Positions 42,655 to 51,649 of a stretch of DNA of 56,272 bases are shown here, piece by piece. A model generated the notes under the pieces. The model did not search any database. It saw only the letters and a program-made list of their open reading frames with translations, and was not told the DNA's origin. This DNA comes from Halolactibacillus miurensis (GTDB taxonomy: Bacteria > Bacillota > Bacilli > Bacillales > Amphibacillaceae), in contig NZ_FPAI01000020.1 of assembly GCF_900116255.1 (NCBI RefSeq), positions 1 to 56,272 of the forward strand. The letters are read 5' to 3'. Both the position numbers and the translations under genes were made by a program. Within the stretch, counting starts at the first letter, position 1; each line of letters opens with the position of its first letter.

Positions 42655-42768
42655 ATTTATGGCTTATTTTAATCCATTCCAAGAGTTTTACGAATAAAAC
42701 TATCAAAGAGTGACGAAATAAAGCGATTACATTTAGCGTTTTTCTACAATGTTTTATTGAAACGTGGT

Positions 42769-42777
42769 TGCTATAAT
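42769..42777 (+). promoter_or_regulatory. Extended -10 promoter of the permease operon
   Basis: TGCTATAAT is an extended -10 with no good -35, consistent with an activator such as PucR. It lies about 50 bases before the permease start. Confidence 0.5.
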
Positions 42778-42824
42778 CAATTTGTAAGACGAATTCGTGC
42801 TACATAACAGAAGGGGGGAAGAAC

Positions 42825-44351
42825 ATGTCTGAGTTAAAAGTTAAGTTATGGCAACGCTCAGACATCGATGGCTTTTTTGGTTTATTTACGAATAACTTAA
42901 CGAATATGCTTGTCATGGCAGGTTTGCTGATCGGTGTCGGTTTTCCAACATCCATGATTTTTGGAGCAATCTTACCAGCTGTTGGGTTATCTATTTTTGC
43001 GAGCAGTGTCATCTATAGTGTGATGGCTTATCGCTTAGCCAAAAAAGAACAACGTAATACGGTGACGGCTTTACCATCAGGTACGAGTGTCCCTCATATG
43101 TTCCTGATCGTGTTCCTGATTATGGGTCCTGTCTACCGCACAACAAATGATCCTTATATTGCTTGGTTTGCTGGATTGAGTTGGGGATTTATTGAAGGAG
43201 CGATTGAACTGGTAGGATCATTAATTGGTCCGAAAATTAAAGCAGCTGTCCCTCGTGCAGCGATGCTTGGTTCACTTGCCGGTGCTTCCATTACGTTTAT
43301 TGCGATGTCGCCCGCCATGCAATCTTTTGATTTACCATACATTGGTCTCGTTTCATTCACTATTATTCTACTAGGATGGTTTGGTAAAGTGTCCTTTCCA
43401 AAACATGTGCCTGTCGGTCTTGTGGCGATTGTCATTGGAACGGCTATCGGTTGGATGACAGGTGTCATGGATGTTTCATCTTTTATTGAAGCGCTAAACA
43501 CCATTGATATTGGTTTACCTACTTTTTCAATCAGTCGTATTATTAGTGGATTTAATGAAGCGGCACCATTTATTGTCGCTGCCATTCCTTTAGGTATCTA
43601 TAATATGTTTGAAACCATCGATAATATTGAAAGTGCAGAGGTAGCAGGTGACCGTTATGACACAATGACGACGATGATTGCTGATGGGTCCACGAGTATA
43701 TTAGCAAGTTTGTTTGGTAGTCCTTTCCCAACAGCGGTGTTCATTGGACATCCGGGTTGGAAAGAAGCTGGGGCAAGAATTGGTTACACCCTTGCTACTG
43801 GTATCACTATTTTAGTTATTTCATGGTTAGGACTTATCTCATTATTACTTACTATTATCCCATTAGAAGCCATCTTACCTATTCTTATTTACATCGGTTT
43901 AATTATCGGTGCGCAAGCTTTTCAACAAGTGGATAGAAAATATGCCCCTGCGATTATTTTAGCACTGATCCCGTGGTTAGCGGATTGGGCTAAAAACTTA
44001 ATTGGGGATACACTCGCAAGTATTGGGACAAGTGCTGAAGAAATTGGTTATGAAGTCATTGAACAAACAGGACTTCATTATAGTGGCTTAGTCACTTTAG
44101 GAAGTGGCGCCATTATTATTGGCATGGTCTGGTCAACCATTCTCGTCTTTATTATTGACCAACAGTTTAAAAAGGCAAGTGTTGTAAGCGTTCTATCAGG
44201 TGTGTTGTCCTATTTCGGAGTCATCCACTATGACACAGTTGGGATCCATGTAGGTTTCCCTATGTTTCTCAGTTATTTAGCTGTTGCTGCCTTGTTATTG
44301 GTGATGGGAGTTAGAAGCGAAAAGTCATCCATTAGCAATTTAAATAACTAA
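42825..44351 (+). CDS. NCS2-type (xanthine/uracil family) permease, copy 1
   Basis: The 508-residue protein has 12-14 membrane helices. It starts SDIDGFFGLFTNNLTNMLVM and contains NIESAEVAGDRYDTM and GHPGWKEAGARIGY, matching solute-carrier-23-like proteins related to the AzgA/NCS2 nucleobase permeases. It shares several long motifs with the second permease gene at 45115. Nucleobase or ureide uptake is inferred from family and context; substrate unproven. GGGGGGAAGAAC precedes the ATG. Confidence 0.83.
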   Translation: MSELKVKLWQRSDIDGFFGLFTNNLTNMLVMAGLLIGVGFPTSMIFGAILPAVGLSIFASSVIYSVMAYRLAKKEQRNTVTALPSGTSVPHMFLIVFLIMGPVYRTTNDPYIAWFAGLSWGFIEGAIELVGSLIGPKIKAAVPRAAMLGSLAGASITFIAMSPAMQSFDLPYIGLVSFTIILLGWFGKVSFPKHVPVGLVAIVIGTAIGWMTGVMDVSSFIEALNTIDIGLPTFSISRIISGFNEAAPFIVAAIPLGIYNMFETIDNIESAEVAGDRYDTMTTMIADGSTSILASLFGSPFPTAVFIGHPGWKEAGARIGYTLATGITILVISWLGLISLLLTIIPLEAILPILIYIGLIIGAQAFQQVDRKYAPAIILALIPWLADWAKNLIGDTLASIGTSAEEIGYEVIEQTGLHYSGLVTLGSGAIIIGMVWSTILVFIIDQQFKKASVVSVLSGVLSYFGVIHYDTVGIHVGFPMFLSYLAVAALLLVMGVRSEKSSISNLNN

Positions 44352-44439
44352 ATAACAACGAAAAAAAGCATTAATGAACAAACGATAGTCATCTGTTCTC
44401 ACTAAAAATGACACAATATATTTAATGGAGGGTTTTATT

Positions 44440-45102
44440 ATGACAAACAAATTAGCAGTAGAAGCAAAACCGTATGAATTTACTTTTGATCCAGACAAGA
44501 CAGCACTCGTAATCATTGATATGCAGCGTGATTTCCTTTATCCAGGTGGATTTGGTGAGCAATTGGGTAACGACGTATCAAAAACAAATGTGATTATTCC
44601 TACCGTACAAAAAATGTTAGAAAAAGCGCGCGAAAAAGACATGTTTATCATTCATACTCGCGAAGGTCATCGTCCAGATTTATCAGATGTTCCACCAAGT
44701 AAACAACGACGTGGCGGTAACATTGGTGAAGTTGGTCCAATGGGACGCATCCTTGTCCGTGGCGAATATGGTCATGATATTGTGGATGAATTACAACCGA
44801 AGTCAGGCGAAGTCGTGCTAGACAAACCAGGTAAGGGTGCCTTTTATCAAACAGATTTAGATAGTATTTTAAAGAATAAAGGGATTGAATCACTTATTGT
44901 CGCAGGTGTCACAACACATGTTTGTGTTCAAACAACGATTCGTGAAGCAAATGACCGTGGCTTTGAGTGTTTAATGTTAGAAGATGCGTGTGCCGCTTTT
45001 GATCCAAAAGATCATGAAGATTCTATTCGTATGATCAATCAACAAGGTGGTATTTTTGGTTGGACAGCACCAACTGAAAATGTCTTACGCGTATTAGGAT
45101 AG
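44440..45102 (+). CDS. Isochorismatase-like cysteine hydrolase (biuret-hydrolase-like amidase)
   Basis: The 220-residue enzyme has the catalytic triad of the family: D27 (VIIDMQRDF), K129 (VVLDKPGKGAF) and C162 (GVTTHVCVQTT), with a cis-peptide V-T-T before it. EGHRPDLSDVPPSK and the GNDVSKTNVI region resemble biuret/triuret hydrolases and carbamoylsarcosine amidases, which cleave amide or ureide bonds to release ammonia. It sits between two NCS2-type permeases and before the FdrA group, so it probably acts on an imported ureide. AGGAGGG-type site (TGGAGGG) precedes the ATG. Family sure, substrate unknown. Confidence 0.88.
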   Translation: MTNKLAVEAKPYEFTFDPDKTALVIIDMQRDFLYPGGFGEQLGNDVSKTNVIIPTVQKMLEKAREKDMFIIHTREGHRPDLSDVPPSKQRRGGNIGEVGPMGRILVRGEYGHDIVDELQPKSGEVVLDKPGKGAFYQTDLDSILKNKGIESLIVAGVTTHVCVQTTIREANDRGFECLMLEDACAAFDPKDHEDSIRMINQQGGIFGWTAPTENVLRVLG

Positions 45103-45114
45103 GAGTGGAGAAAA

Positions 45115-46638
45115 ATGAGTAAACAAACAAAAGGAACGCCTTGGTTTGTCAAAGGCGATACAAACGGATTTTTCGGTTTATTTAGTAACGTATTAACAAA
45201 CTTTTTAGCGGCGATTGGTTTACTAGCGGCGATTAATATGCCAAGTGATATCCTTTACGGAAAAATCGTACCAGGTACAGCTGTAGCGATTGGTCTTGGT
45301 GGTATTATCTTTGCGATTCAAGCAAGAAGAAAATCGCTTGAGACTGGAAAAGAAGATATGACGGCGATGCCGTATGGTCTTAGTGTTCCCCATTATTTCA
45401 TTGTCGCCTTTGGTGTTATTTTACCGGTCTATGCGGCAACAAATGATTGGGTGATTGCTTGGTCAACAGGGATTGCTTGGAACTTAGTACAAGGGATTAT
45501 CATGACACTCGGTGCCTTTGTTGGACCGTTCATTCAAAAATATATCCCACGTTCTGCGTTACTTGGTTCACTTGCTGGTATTGCCTTAACGTTTATTGCA
45601 ATGAACCCAATGGGAGAGATTTTCTCAACACCTTACATTGGATTGCTCACATTAGTGATCGTACTTGGTGGTTGGATTGCCCATAAAAAACTTCCTGGTA
45701 ATATTCCAGCTGGTTTACTAGCCATTATTATTGGGATGGTACTGGCTTGGGCAACAGGTTACATGGAGTTATCTGCTGTACAAGAAGCAGCAAGCGGTTT
45801 TAGAATTGCCTTCCCATCAATCGCGATTGGTAACTTGATTGAAGGATTTGCTTACCTTTCACCATTCCTTGCAGCAGCTATTCCGCTGGCAATTTATGAC
45901 TTCTTAGAGAGTTTAGATAATATTGAAAGTGCAGAAGTTGAAGGGGATAAATACCCAACCACTCAGTCACTGCTTGTACCAGGTTTATTATCTATTTTAG
46001 GTTCGTTTTTAGGTAGTCCTTATCCAACGATTATTTACATCGGGCACCCTGGTTGGAAGAAAGCCGGTGCACGTGTAGGTTACTCAATGGCAACAGGTGT
46101 CGGTATTATGTTAATGGCATTTGTAGGATTGATGCCACTTGTGATGTCCATCATTCCACTGGTTGCTCTCTTACCTATTTTAGTGTATATCGCCATGACT
46201 ATCGGTACACAAGCTTATACAACAGCTGATCCTAAACACGTACCAGCCATGATTTTAGGTTTAATGCCTTTCATTGCAAGTTACGTGATCTTACAAGTTA
46301 ATAACACCTTAACAGCTGCCGGTTTAAGCGCGAGTGAGATTGGTTTTGATGTATTAAGAGATAATGGTGTTTATTATGAAGGTTGGTCAACACTCGGTGC
46401 TTCAGATATCTTAGTTTCCATGATGTTGATTACTATTGTTATTTTCTTGATTGAAAAGAAATTCAAAGTGGCCGCAATATATAGTTTAATTACAGCTGTC
46501 TTATCATTCTTTGGATTTATTCACGCAGGTGCTTTTGGTTTCGGTACGGGTAGTGAAGCCGCTCTAGGTTATGTTGCAATGGCCGCTGGTTTACTGTTCT
46601 TAAATTACTATAAACATCCAGATGAAAAACACGAATAA
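45115..46638 (+). CDS. NCS2-type permease, copy 2
   Basis: The 507-residue paralogue of the first permease has the same architecture: TNGFFGLFSNVLTNFLAAIG at the N-terminus, NIESAEVEGDKYP and GHPGWKKAGARVGY. It starts 12 bases after the hydrolase gene with AGGAGTGGAG, so it is co-transcribed. The two copies are not recent duplicates, because most residues outside the motifs differ. They may take up substrate and related ureides, or one may export a product. Confidence 0.83.
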   Translation: MSKQTKGTPWFVKGDTNGFFGLFSNVLTNFLAAIGLLAAINMPSDILYGKIVPGTAVAIGLGGIIFAIQARRKSLETGKEDMTAMPYGLSVPHYFIVAFGVILPVYAATNDWVIAWSTGIAWNLVQGIIMTLGAFVGPFIQKYIPRSALLGSLAGIALTFIAMNPMGEIFSTPYIGLLTLVIVLGGWIAHKKLPGNIPAGLLAIIIGMVLAWATGYMELSAVQEAASGFRIAFPSIAIGNLIEGFAYLSPFLAAAIPLAIYDFLESLDNIESAEVEGDKYPTTQSLLVPGLLSILGSFLGSPYPTIIYIGHPGWKKAGARVGYSMATGVGIMLMAFVGLMPLVMSIIPLVALLPILVYIAMTIGTQAYTTADPKHVPAMILGLMPFIASYVILQVNNTLTAAGLSASEIGFDVLRDNGVYYEGWSTLGASDILVSMMLITIVIFLIEKKFKVAAIYSLITAVLSFFGFIHAGAFGFGTGSEAALGYVAMAAGLLFLNYYKHPDEKHE

Positions 46639-46668
46639 TAACACAATGACTGAGAGAAGGGGTGCTTT

Positions 46669-47607
46669 GTGAAATTAACCGGAAAACAAATAGATTGGGG
46701 ACTTAAGCGTTATTTGCTCGGACAGAATATGGGCCAAGTGATTGGTCAAGTTGTTGGTGTGTATCAACAAGTGATTAATATTCAATTAATACAAGCCGAC
46801 CGTTTAGTCACAATAGCGAAGTCACAGGTTGTGCAAACGCCCGATATGATAAAAATCTCTGAGGATGATGTGTTTAACGCATGCGTTAAACACATCAATC
46901 CGAGTGGAAATGTCTATTTAATCGGTTATAATACGTTGATGATTGAAGATGTCGTGATTGATTTTCACCACGCTGAACTATGGAGCGGTCGCTTTATTCG
47001 TTATCCAGACAGTGTCCAGGTCACAGAACAAATGATCAAACAATTGAAAAAGTTTTTAATTCGAAAAGGTCACGATCAAGGTATATTAGGTAGTTATCAA
47101 GTAGCTATAAACAATCAGCCATCCGATACTTTATCACTACATCAAGATGCGTTGAAAGACCGGTTAATGATGTTTAAACAGTGGCCAACTCTTGAAGTGA
47201 TGAAACAATTTGTTGGTTTAGGTATTGGTCTTACCCCGTCAGGAGACGACTTTTTACTTGGGTTGTTTAGTGTCTTTCACTACTATCATACCTCCGAGTG
47301 GCGACTCGTTTTAGAATACAAAGATGACTTACTTCAGTACATCAAAGAACGAACAACGTCGGTGAGTTATCACATGTTAAAGCAAATGATTTACGGTCAG
47401 ACAAACGAGGCATTAAAAACAGTGATTGAAAAAGGCCCTGACATGACGTTAAAAGATTTAGAAACATTTTTACACATTGGTTCAACCTCAGGGACAGACA
47501 TGCTTGTCGGTGTTCTTGTTGGGTTGGAGCACATTCATAGAAAATATATTCAAGGAGGAATTAGTGATGGTATCGAAAGTGATCATAGAGAAGAATGCTT
47601 ATCATGA
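46669..47607 (+). CDS. DUF2877-family protein (E. coli YlbF/AllH-type carbamoyltransferase subunit)
   Basis: The 312-residue protein carries GLGIGLTPSGDDFLLGLF, the DUF2877 signature, and HIGSTSGTDMLVGVLVGLEH near the C-terminus. In E. coli the DUF2877 gene ylbF lies with fdrA and ylbE, a set reported to encode oxamate carbamoyltransferase. It starts at GTG 46669 after GAGAAGGGG. Its last 41 bases overlap the FdrA gene, which is consistent with coupled synthesis of complex subunits. Confidence 0.82.
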   Translation: MKLTGKQIDWGLKRYLLGQNMGQVIGQVVGVYQQVINIQLIQADRLVTIAKSQVVQTPDMIKISEDDVFNACVKHINPSGNVYLIGYNTLMIEDVVIDFHHAELWSGRFIRYPDSVQVTEQMIKQLKKFLIRKGHDQGILGSYQVAINNQPSDTLSLHQDALKDRLMMFKQWPTLEVMKQFVGLGIGLTPSGDDFLLGLFSVFHYYHTSEWRLVLEYKDDLLQYIKERTTSVSYHMLKQMIYGQTNEALKTVIEKGPDMTLKDLETFLHIGSTSGTDMLVGVLVGLEHIHRKYIQGGISDGIESDHREECLS

Positions 47608-49120
47608 TTCAGTAACGCTTATGTCGTTATCTGGAAAAGTTTTAAGTAAAGAAGGCGTAAACGAAGCGGTTGTCTCAATGGCAACGGCAATGAATATAGA
47701 GTTATTAGATAATATTGGGTTGTTAACTGATGAAGCAAAAGAAGCAACGGAGAATGATTTAATTATTGCTGTTAAGGCAGAGAGTGAAGAGGCTTTAACG
47801 GATACGATTCAATTTATTGATGACGCATTGAATAAGAAAAAAGCGGGTAAAAAATCCGGTCAAGAAAAAACAGCTGAAACACTGTCTCAGGCACTTGATC
47901 ATTTACCAGATGCCAATTTAGCGATTATTTCTGTGCCGGGTGAATATGCTGCCAGAGAGGCACGATTAGCTTTAAATAAAGGTCTTCATGTCATGATGTT
48001 TAGTGATAATGTCACGATTGAAGATGAACGCGCATTAAAAGAACTCGGTCGAGACAAAGGTTTACTTGTGATGGGGCCAGACTGTGGAACAGCGATGTTG
48101 AATCAAACGGGTTTATGTTTTGCGAATAACGTTCGCGAAGGAAGCATTGGTTTAGTCGCGGCTTCTGGTACAGGATTACAAGAAGTAGCTGTACAAATTG
48201 ACCGTCTTGGTTACGGCGTGAGTCAAGCGATTGGAACAGGTGGACGTGACTTACACAAAGATATCGGTGGGATTATGATGCTTGAGGGCTTGCGTGCTTT
48301 AAATGAAGATGAACAAACGAAAGTCATTGCCCTCATATCAAAACCACCAGCAAAAGAAGTACAAGATAAAATATTAGCTGAAGTTAAAAAAGTAAACAAA
48401 CCGGTTATTGTTGGATTTTTAGATGGTGACAAGGATGCCGTTGAAGCTTCAGGTGCAGCGTTTGCAAGTACGTTAATTGAGACGGCAAGACAAGCTGTAT
48501 TAGCTCTTGATTCATCTGTCACGATCGATAAGGAAATGAGTAATGCCTTAACATTATTCACAGAAAATGAGCAAGCTCAACTTAGCTCATCTCAACAATA
48601 TATCCGCGGATTATTCTGTGGCGGGACACTGACTTCAGAAGCACTCTCAATTCTTCGAAGTGAAGGCTTAGAAGTGAAAAGTAACGTCGCGAAAAAACCA
48701 GAAGAAAAACTGGAAGATATTCATGTGAGCGCGGGTCATACACTACTTGATATGGGTGATGATGATTTCACGAAGGGTAAACCACACCCAATGATTGAAC
48801 CGTCATTAAGAAATGAACGGATAAGAGAAGAATTATTAAATAAAGAGACAGCTGTCTTACTCCTTGATTTTGAACTAGGTTACGGCGCGCATGAAGACCC
48901 AGTGGGTGAATCGATTGACGTATTAAAAGAAACATTAACTGAATTAAAGCAAGAAGGCCGTCACGTCACGGTTATTAGTTACATGTGTGCGACAAAGAAT
49001 GATAAGCAAGGTTACGACAATCAAGTCGATCGCTTAAGCGCACTCGGTGTGTATGTGGCATCTTCAAACGAAGAAATGAGTCAATTAGCGGCGATGATTA
49101 CGAAGAAGGAGGTTAAATAA
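47567..49120 (+). CDS. fdrA: FdrA-family acyl-CoA-synthetase-like protein (carbamoyltransferase subunit)
   Basis: The 517-residue protein resembles succinyl-CoA synthetase subunits: GPDCGTAMLNQTGL, a nucleotide/phosphate-binding SGTGLQEVAVQ, and GGRDLHKDIGG. In E. coli, FdrA was first a suppressor of ftsH mutations and is reported to be part of oxamate carbamoyltransferase with YlbE and YlbF. I start at the ATG 47567 after AAGGAGG; the frame extends further upstream to 47477 without support. DUF1116 follows directly. The complex should move a carbamoyl group to phosphate. Confidence 0.88.
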   Translation: MVSKVIIEKNAYHDSVTLMSLSGKVLSKEGVNEAVVSMATAMNIELLDNIGLLTDEAKEATENDLIIAVKAESEEALTDTIQFIDDALNKKKAGKKSGQEKTAETLSQALDHLPDANLAIISVPGEYAAREARLALNKGLHVMMFSDNVTIEDERALKELGRDKGLLVMGPDCGTAMLNQTGLCFANNVREGSIGLVAASGTGLQEVAVQIDRLGYGVSQAIGTGGRDLHKDIGGIMMLEGLRALNEDEQTKVIALISKPPAKEVQDKILAEVKKVNKPVIVGFLDGDKDAVEASGAAFASTLIETARQAVLALDSSVTIDKEMSNALTLFTENEQAQLSSSQQYIRGLFCGGTLTSEALSILRSEGLEVKSNVAKKPEEKLEDIHVSAGHTLLDMGDDDFTKGKPHPMIEPSLRNERIREELLNKETAVLLLDFELGYGAHEDPVGESIDVLKETLTELKQEGRHVTVISYMCATKNDKQGYDNQVDRLSALGVYVASSNEEMSQLAAMITKKEVK

Positions 49121-50548
49121 ATGGGTAACATTCAAGGATTATTTTCACAACCATTAAAAGTAATTAACATTGGAACATCGACATTTAAAAAAGATTTAGA
49201 TTTACAACAAACGGAAGCTGTTCAATATGATTGGCGACCTCCAGCAGGTGGAAACATTCAATTGATTGAGGCGCTTGATCAGTTCATCGATAGCGATTTA
49301 GTACAAGCAGCAAACGAAGAAGCGATTAAGCGAATCAAAGATGCACATCCGTTCTTAATTGATATTGATCAAGCGAAAAATGTCATTCCAGGTATGCATG
49401 AGAAAAAGATTCTTCATTCTGGACCGCCTATTACTTGGGATAAGATGTGTGGACCTGTAAAAGGTGCTATTATCGGTGCGCTGATGTATGAAGGATTAGC
49501 TAAAGATGAGTCCGAAGCAACAGCGCTCATCGAACGTGGTGAGATTGAGTTTGGTCCAGCGAATGAACATCAAGCCGTTGGTCCAATGGCGGGTATTATT
49601 TCGCCATCAATGCCTGTTCACGTCATTGAAAACCGTACCCATGGTAACCGCGCTTATTGTACGGTGAACGAAGGTTTAGGTAAAGTGCTCAGATTTGGAG
49701 CAAACTCTAAAGAAGTACTTGACCGCTTAAAGTGGATTGAAACAACGTTCGCACCGGCGCTTAAAAAAGCCATCGCTTTATCAGATGGTATTGATTTAAA
49801 ATCAATTACTTCACAAGCGTTGCACATGGGTGATGAGTGTCACAACCGTAATAAAGCGTCAACAAGTCTCTTCTATCGTGAGATCATTGATTATTTCTTA
49901 CAGACTGACCTTACTCAAGCTGAGTTACGTGATGTCGTTGGATTCATTAAAAATAATGAACATTATTTCTTGAACTTGTCGATGCCAGCAAGTAAATCAG
50001 CCTTGGATGCGGCACATGGTATCCCTTACTCGACTGTCGTTACGACAATGGCACGTAATGGTGTAGAGTTTGGTATTCGGGTAAGTGGATTAGGAGAAAA
50101 AGAATGGTTCACGGCACCAGCGAACTTCGTGAAAGGACTCTTCTTCCCTGGTTACACAGAAGACGATGCGGCACCAGATTTAGGCGACAGTACCATCACT
50201 GAAACGATGGGTATCGGCGGTTTTGCGATGGGTGGTTCACCAGCGATTGTTCAATTTGTTGGTGGTGACGTTGAAGATGCCATTGCGTATAGTGAACAAA
50301 TGTATGAAATCACCGTTGGTGAGAACACCAATTATTCCATTCCAACGCTTAACTTTAGAGGTGGTGCGTATGGTATTGATATTAGAAAAGTGATTGAAAC
50401 AAACATCTTACCAGTCATCAATACAGGTATGGCTCATAAAGAAGCCGGTGTTGGTCAAGTAGGTGCAGGTATTGTGCATCCACCAAAAGCTTGTTTTGAA
50501 CAAGCCTTACTACGATTTAAAGAAACATACGAGGAGGGAGCATCATGA
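49121..50548 (+). CDS. ylbE: DUF1116 protein (YlbE-like carbamoyltransferase subunit)
   Basis: The 475-residue soluble protein has the family features PPAGGN near residue 41, CGPVKGAIIGALMYEG, GPANEHQAVGPMAGI and GVGQVGAGIVHPP. E. coli YlbE belongs to the same family. It begins one base after the fdrA stop with AGGAGGTTAAATAA as site and overlaps carbamate kinase by 4 bases. It is probably the carbamoyl-transferring partner of FdrA and DUF2877. Confidence 0.88.
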   Translation: MGNIQGLFSQPLKVINIGTSTFKKDLDLQQTEAVQYDWRPPAGGNIQLIEALDQFIDSDLVQAANEEAIKRIKDAHPFLIDIDQAKNVIPGMHEKKILHSGPPITWDKMCGPVKGAIIGALMYEGLAKDESEATALIERGEIEFGPANEHQAVGPMAGIISPSMPVHVIENRTHGNRAYCTVNEGLGKVLRFGANSKEVLDRLKWIETTFAPALKKAIALSDGIDLKSITSQALHMGDECHNRNKASTSLFYREIIDYFLQTDLTQAELRDVVGFIKNNEHYFLNLSMPASKSALDAAHGIPYSTVVTTMARNGVEFGIRVSGLGEKEWFTAPANFVKGLFFPGYTEDDAAPDLGDSTITETMGIGGFAMGGSPAIVQFVGGDVEDAIAYSEQMYEITVGENTNYSIPTLNFRGGAYGIDIRKVIETNILPVINTGMAHKEAGVGQVGAGIVHPPKACFEQALLRFKETYEEGAS

Positions 50549-51504
50549 GCAAAATTTTAATTGCGCTTGGCGGTAATGCTTTAGGGGAAAATCCAGAAGA
50601 ACAACGAAAACTGACACATCAAGCAGCCAAACCCATCGTCGATATGATTGAACAAGGACATCAGGTGATTCTCTCACATGGAAATGGTCCTCAAGTCGGT
50701 GCGATTCACTTAGCTTTTGGTAAATACGCTGAAGAAAAAGGGTTAGATAAATTAATGCCGTTCGCCGAATCGGGCGCGATGAGTCAAGGGTATATTGGAT
50801 ACCACTTACAAAACGCCCTCCGAGAAGAACTAGCAACACGAGGCATTGAACGTTCTGTTGCCTCCATTGTGAGCCAAGTACTCGTTGATAAAAATGATCC
50901 AGCCTTTACATCACCAACCAAACCGATTGGGCCTTTTTATTCAAAAGAAGAAGCGGACCAATTGATGAAGGAAACAGGTGACACTTACATCGAGGATTCT
51001 GGTCGTGGCTATCGTAAAGTGATTCCATCTCCTGCGCCCATTGATATCGTTGAAAAAGACATCATGAAAGATCTCATTGATAACGGTCATATTGTGATCG
51101 GCGCAGGTGGTGGCGGTATTCCTGTTATTCAAGAGGGGAAACATAAGCTCACCGGTGTTGAAGCTGTTATTGATAAAGACTTAGCAAGTGAATGTTTAGC
51201 GGAAGTTCTAGATGTTGATTTCTTCTTTATCCTAACAGGTGTTGATCAAGTGGCGATCAACTTTGGTAAGCCAAACCAGACGGCTCTTGATTCGATGTCA
51301 GTGAAAGAAGCAAAAGAATATATTGAACAAGGTCAATTCCCTAAAGGAAGCATGCTACCTAAGGTAGAAGCGGCGATTAAATTTGTCGAATCTAAAAAAG
51401 AAAGAAAAGCGATTATTTCATCGCTCGAACGCGCAAAAGAAGCTGTGGAAGGTAAAACGGGGACAGTTATTTATAAAGACAGAGAAAGTATGTTAACGAA
51501 CTAA
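50545..51504 (+). CDS. arcC: Carbamate kinase (YbcF/ArcC type)
   Basis: The 319-residue kinase transfers phosphate from carbamoyl phosphate to ADP. Diagnostic motifs: IALGGNALG, VILSHGNGPQVG, VIGAGGGGIPV and LPKVEAAI with the K of the active site. It overlaps the preceding gene (ATGA) with GAGGGAG as site. As the last gene of the set it would turn carbamoyl phosphate into ATP, ammonia and carbon dioxide. The E. coli homologue beside ylbE/ylbF is ybcF. No arginine deiminase genes are present, so the function is ureide-linked. Confidence 0.93.
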   Translation: MSKILIALGGNALGENPEEQRKLTHQAAKPIVDMIEQGHQVILSHGNGPQVGAIHLAFGKYAEEKGLDKLMPFAESGAMSQGYIGYHLQNALREELATRGIERSVASIVSQVLVDKNDPAFTSPTKPIGPFYSKEEADQLMKETGDTYIEDSGRGYRKVIPSPAPIDIVEKDIMKDLIDNGHIVIGAGGGGIPVIQEGKHKLTGVEAVIDKDLASECLAEVLDVDFFFILTGVDQVAINFGKPNQTALDSMSVKEAKEYIEQGQFPKGSMLPKVEAAIKFVESKKERKAIISSLERAKEAVEGKTGTVIYKDRESMLTN

Positions 51505-51510
51505 AATGAC

Positions 51511-51540
51511 AACACGATGTATCTTCGGATATATCGTGTT
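51511..51540 (+). terminator. Terminator of the ureide operon, TTCG loop
   Basis: AACACGATGTATC pairs with GATATATCGTGTT (one G-U) around TTCG, a very stable tetraloop; the T-run after it is short (TTTTC, partly in the stem). Confidence 0.88.
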
Positions 51541-51564
51541 TTCATCGTTTCATAAGGTTGTTTC

Positions 51565-51593
51565 TTGTCATTAAAAACCCCAAGTGTTATTAT
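51565..51593 (+). promoter_or_regulatory. secA promoter
   Basis: TTGTCA (51565-51570), 17 bases and TATTAT (51588-51593) form a sigma-A promoter 56 bases before the secA start. Confidence 0.55.
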
Positions 51594-51649
51594 AAAATGT
51601 AGACGTTTACGAAACAATGCGTCAGTATCTATTAGAGGAGCGTACATTT

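Larger units (their letters stand above)
42456..42824. other. 369-base intergenic region with gene-remnant-like frames
   Basis: The first half (42456-42610) is richer in GC than other gaps. It contains open frames on both strands: on the plus strand TTG-led FTGEDFFDFILGDVKRK, and on the minus strand SCHPVMREYGTTIYLPL. Neither has a proper start and ribosome site. It may be a decayed gene. A hairpin (42618-42654) and an extended -10 promoter (42769-42777) occupy the second half. Confidence 0.5.

Noticed and set aside
43154-43585. Minus-strand 143-codon ORF
   Set aside because: Lies wholly inside the permease gene; its composition mirrors the membrane helices read backwards.
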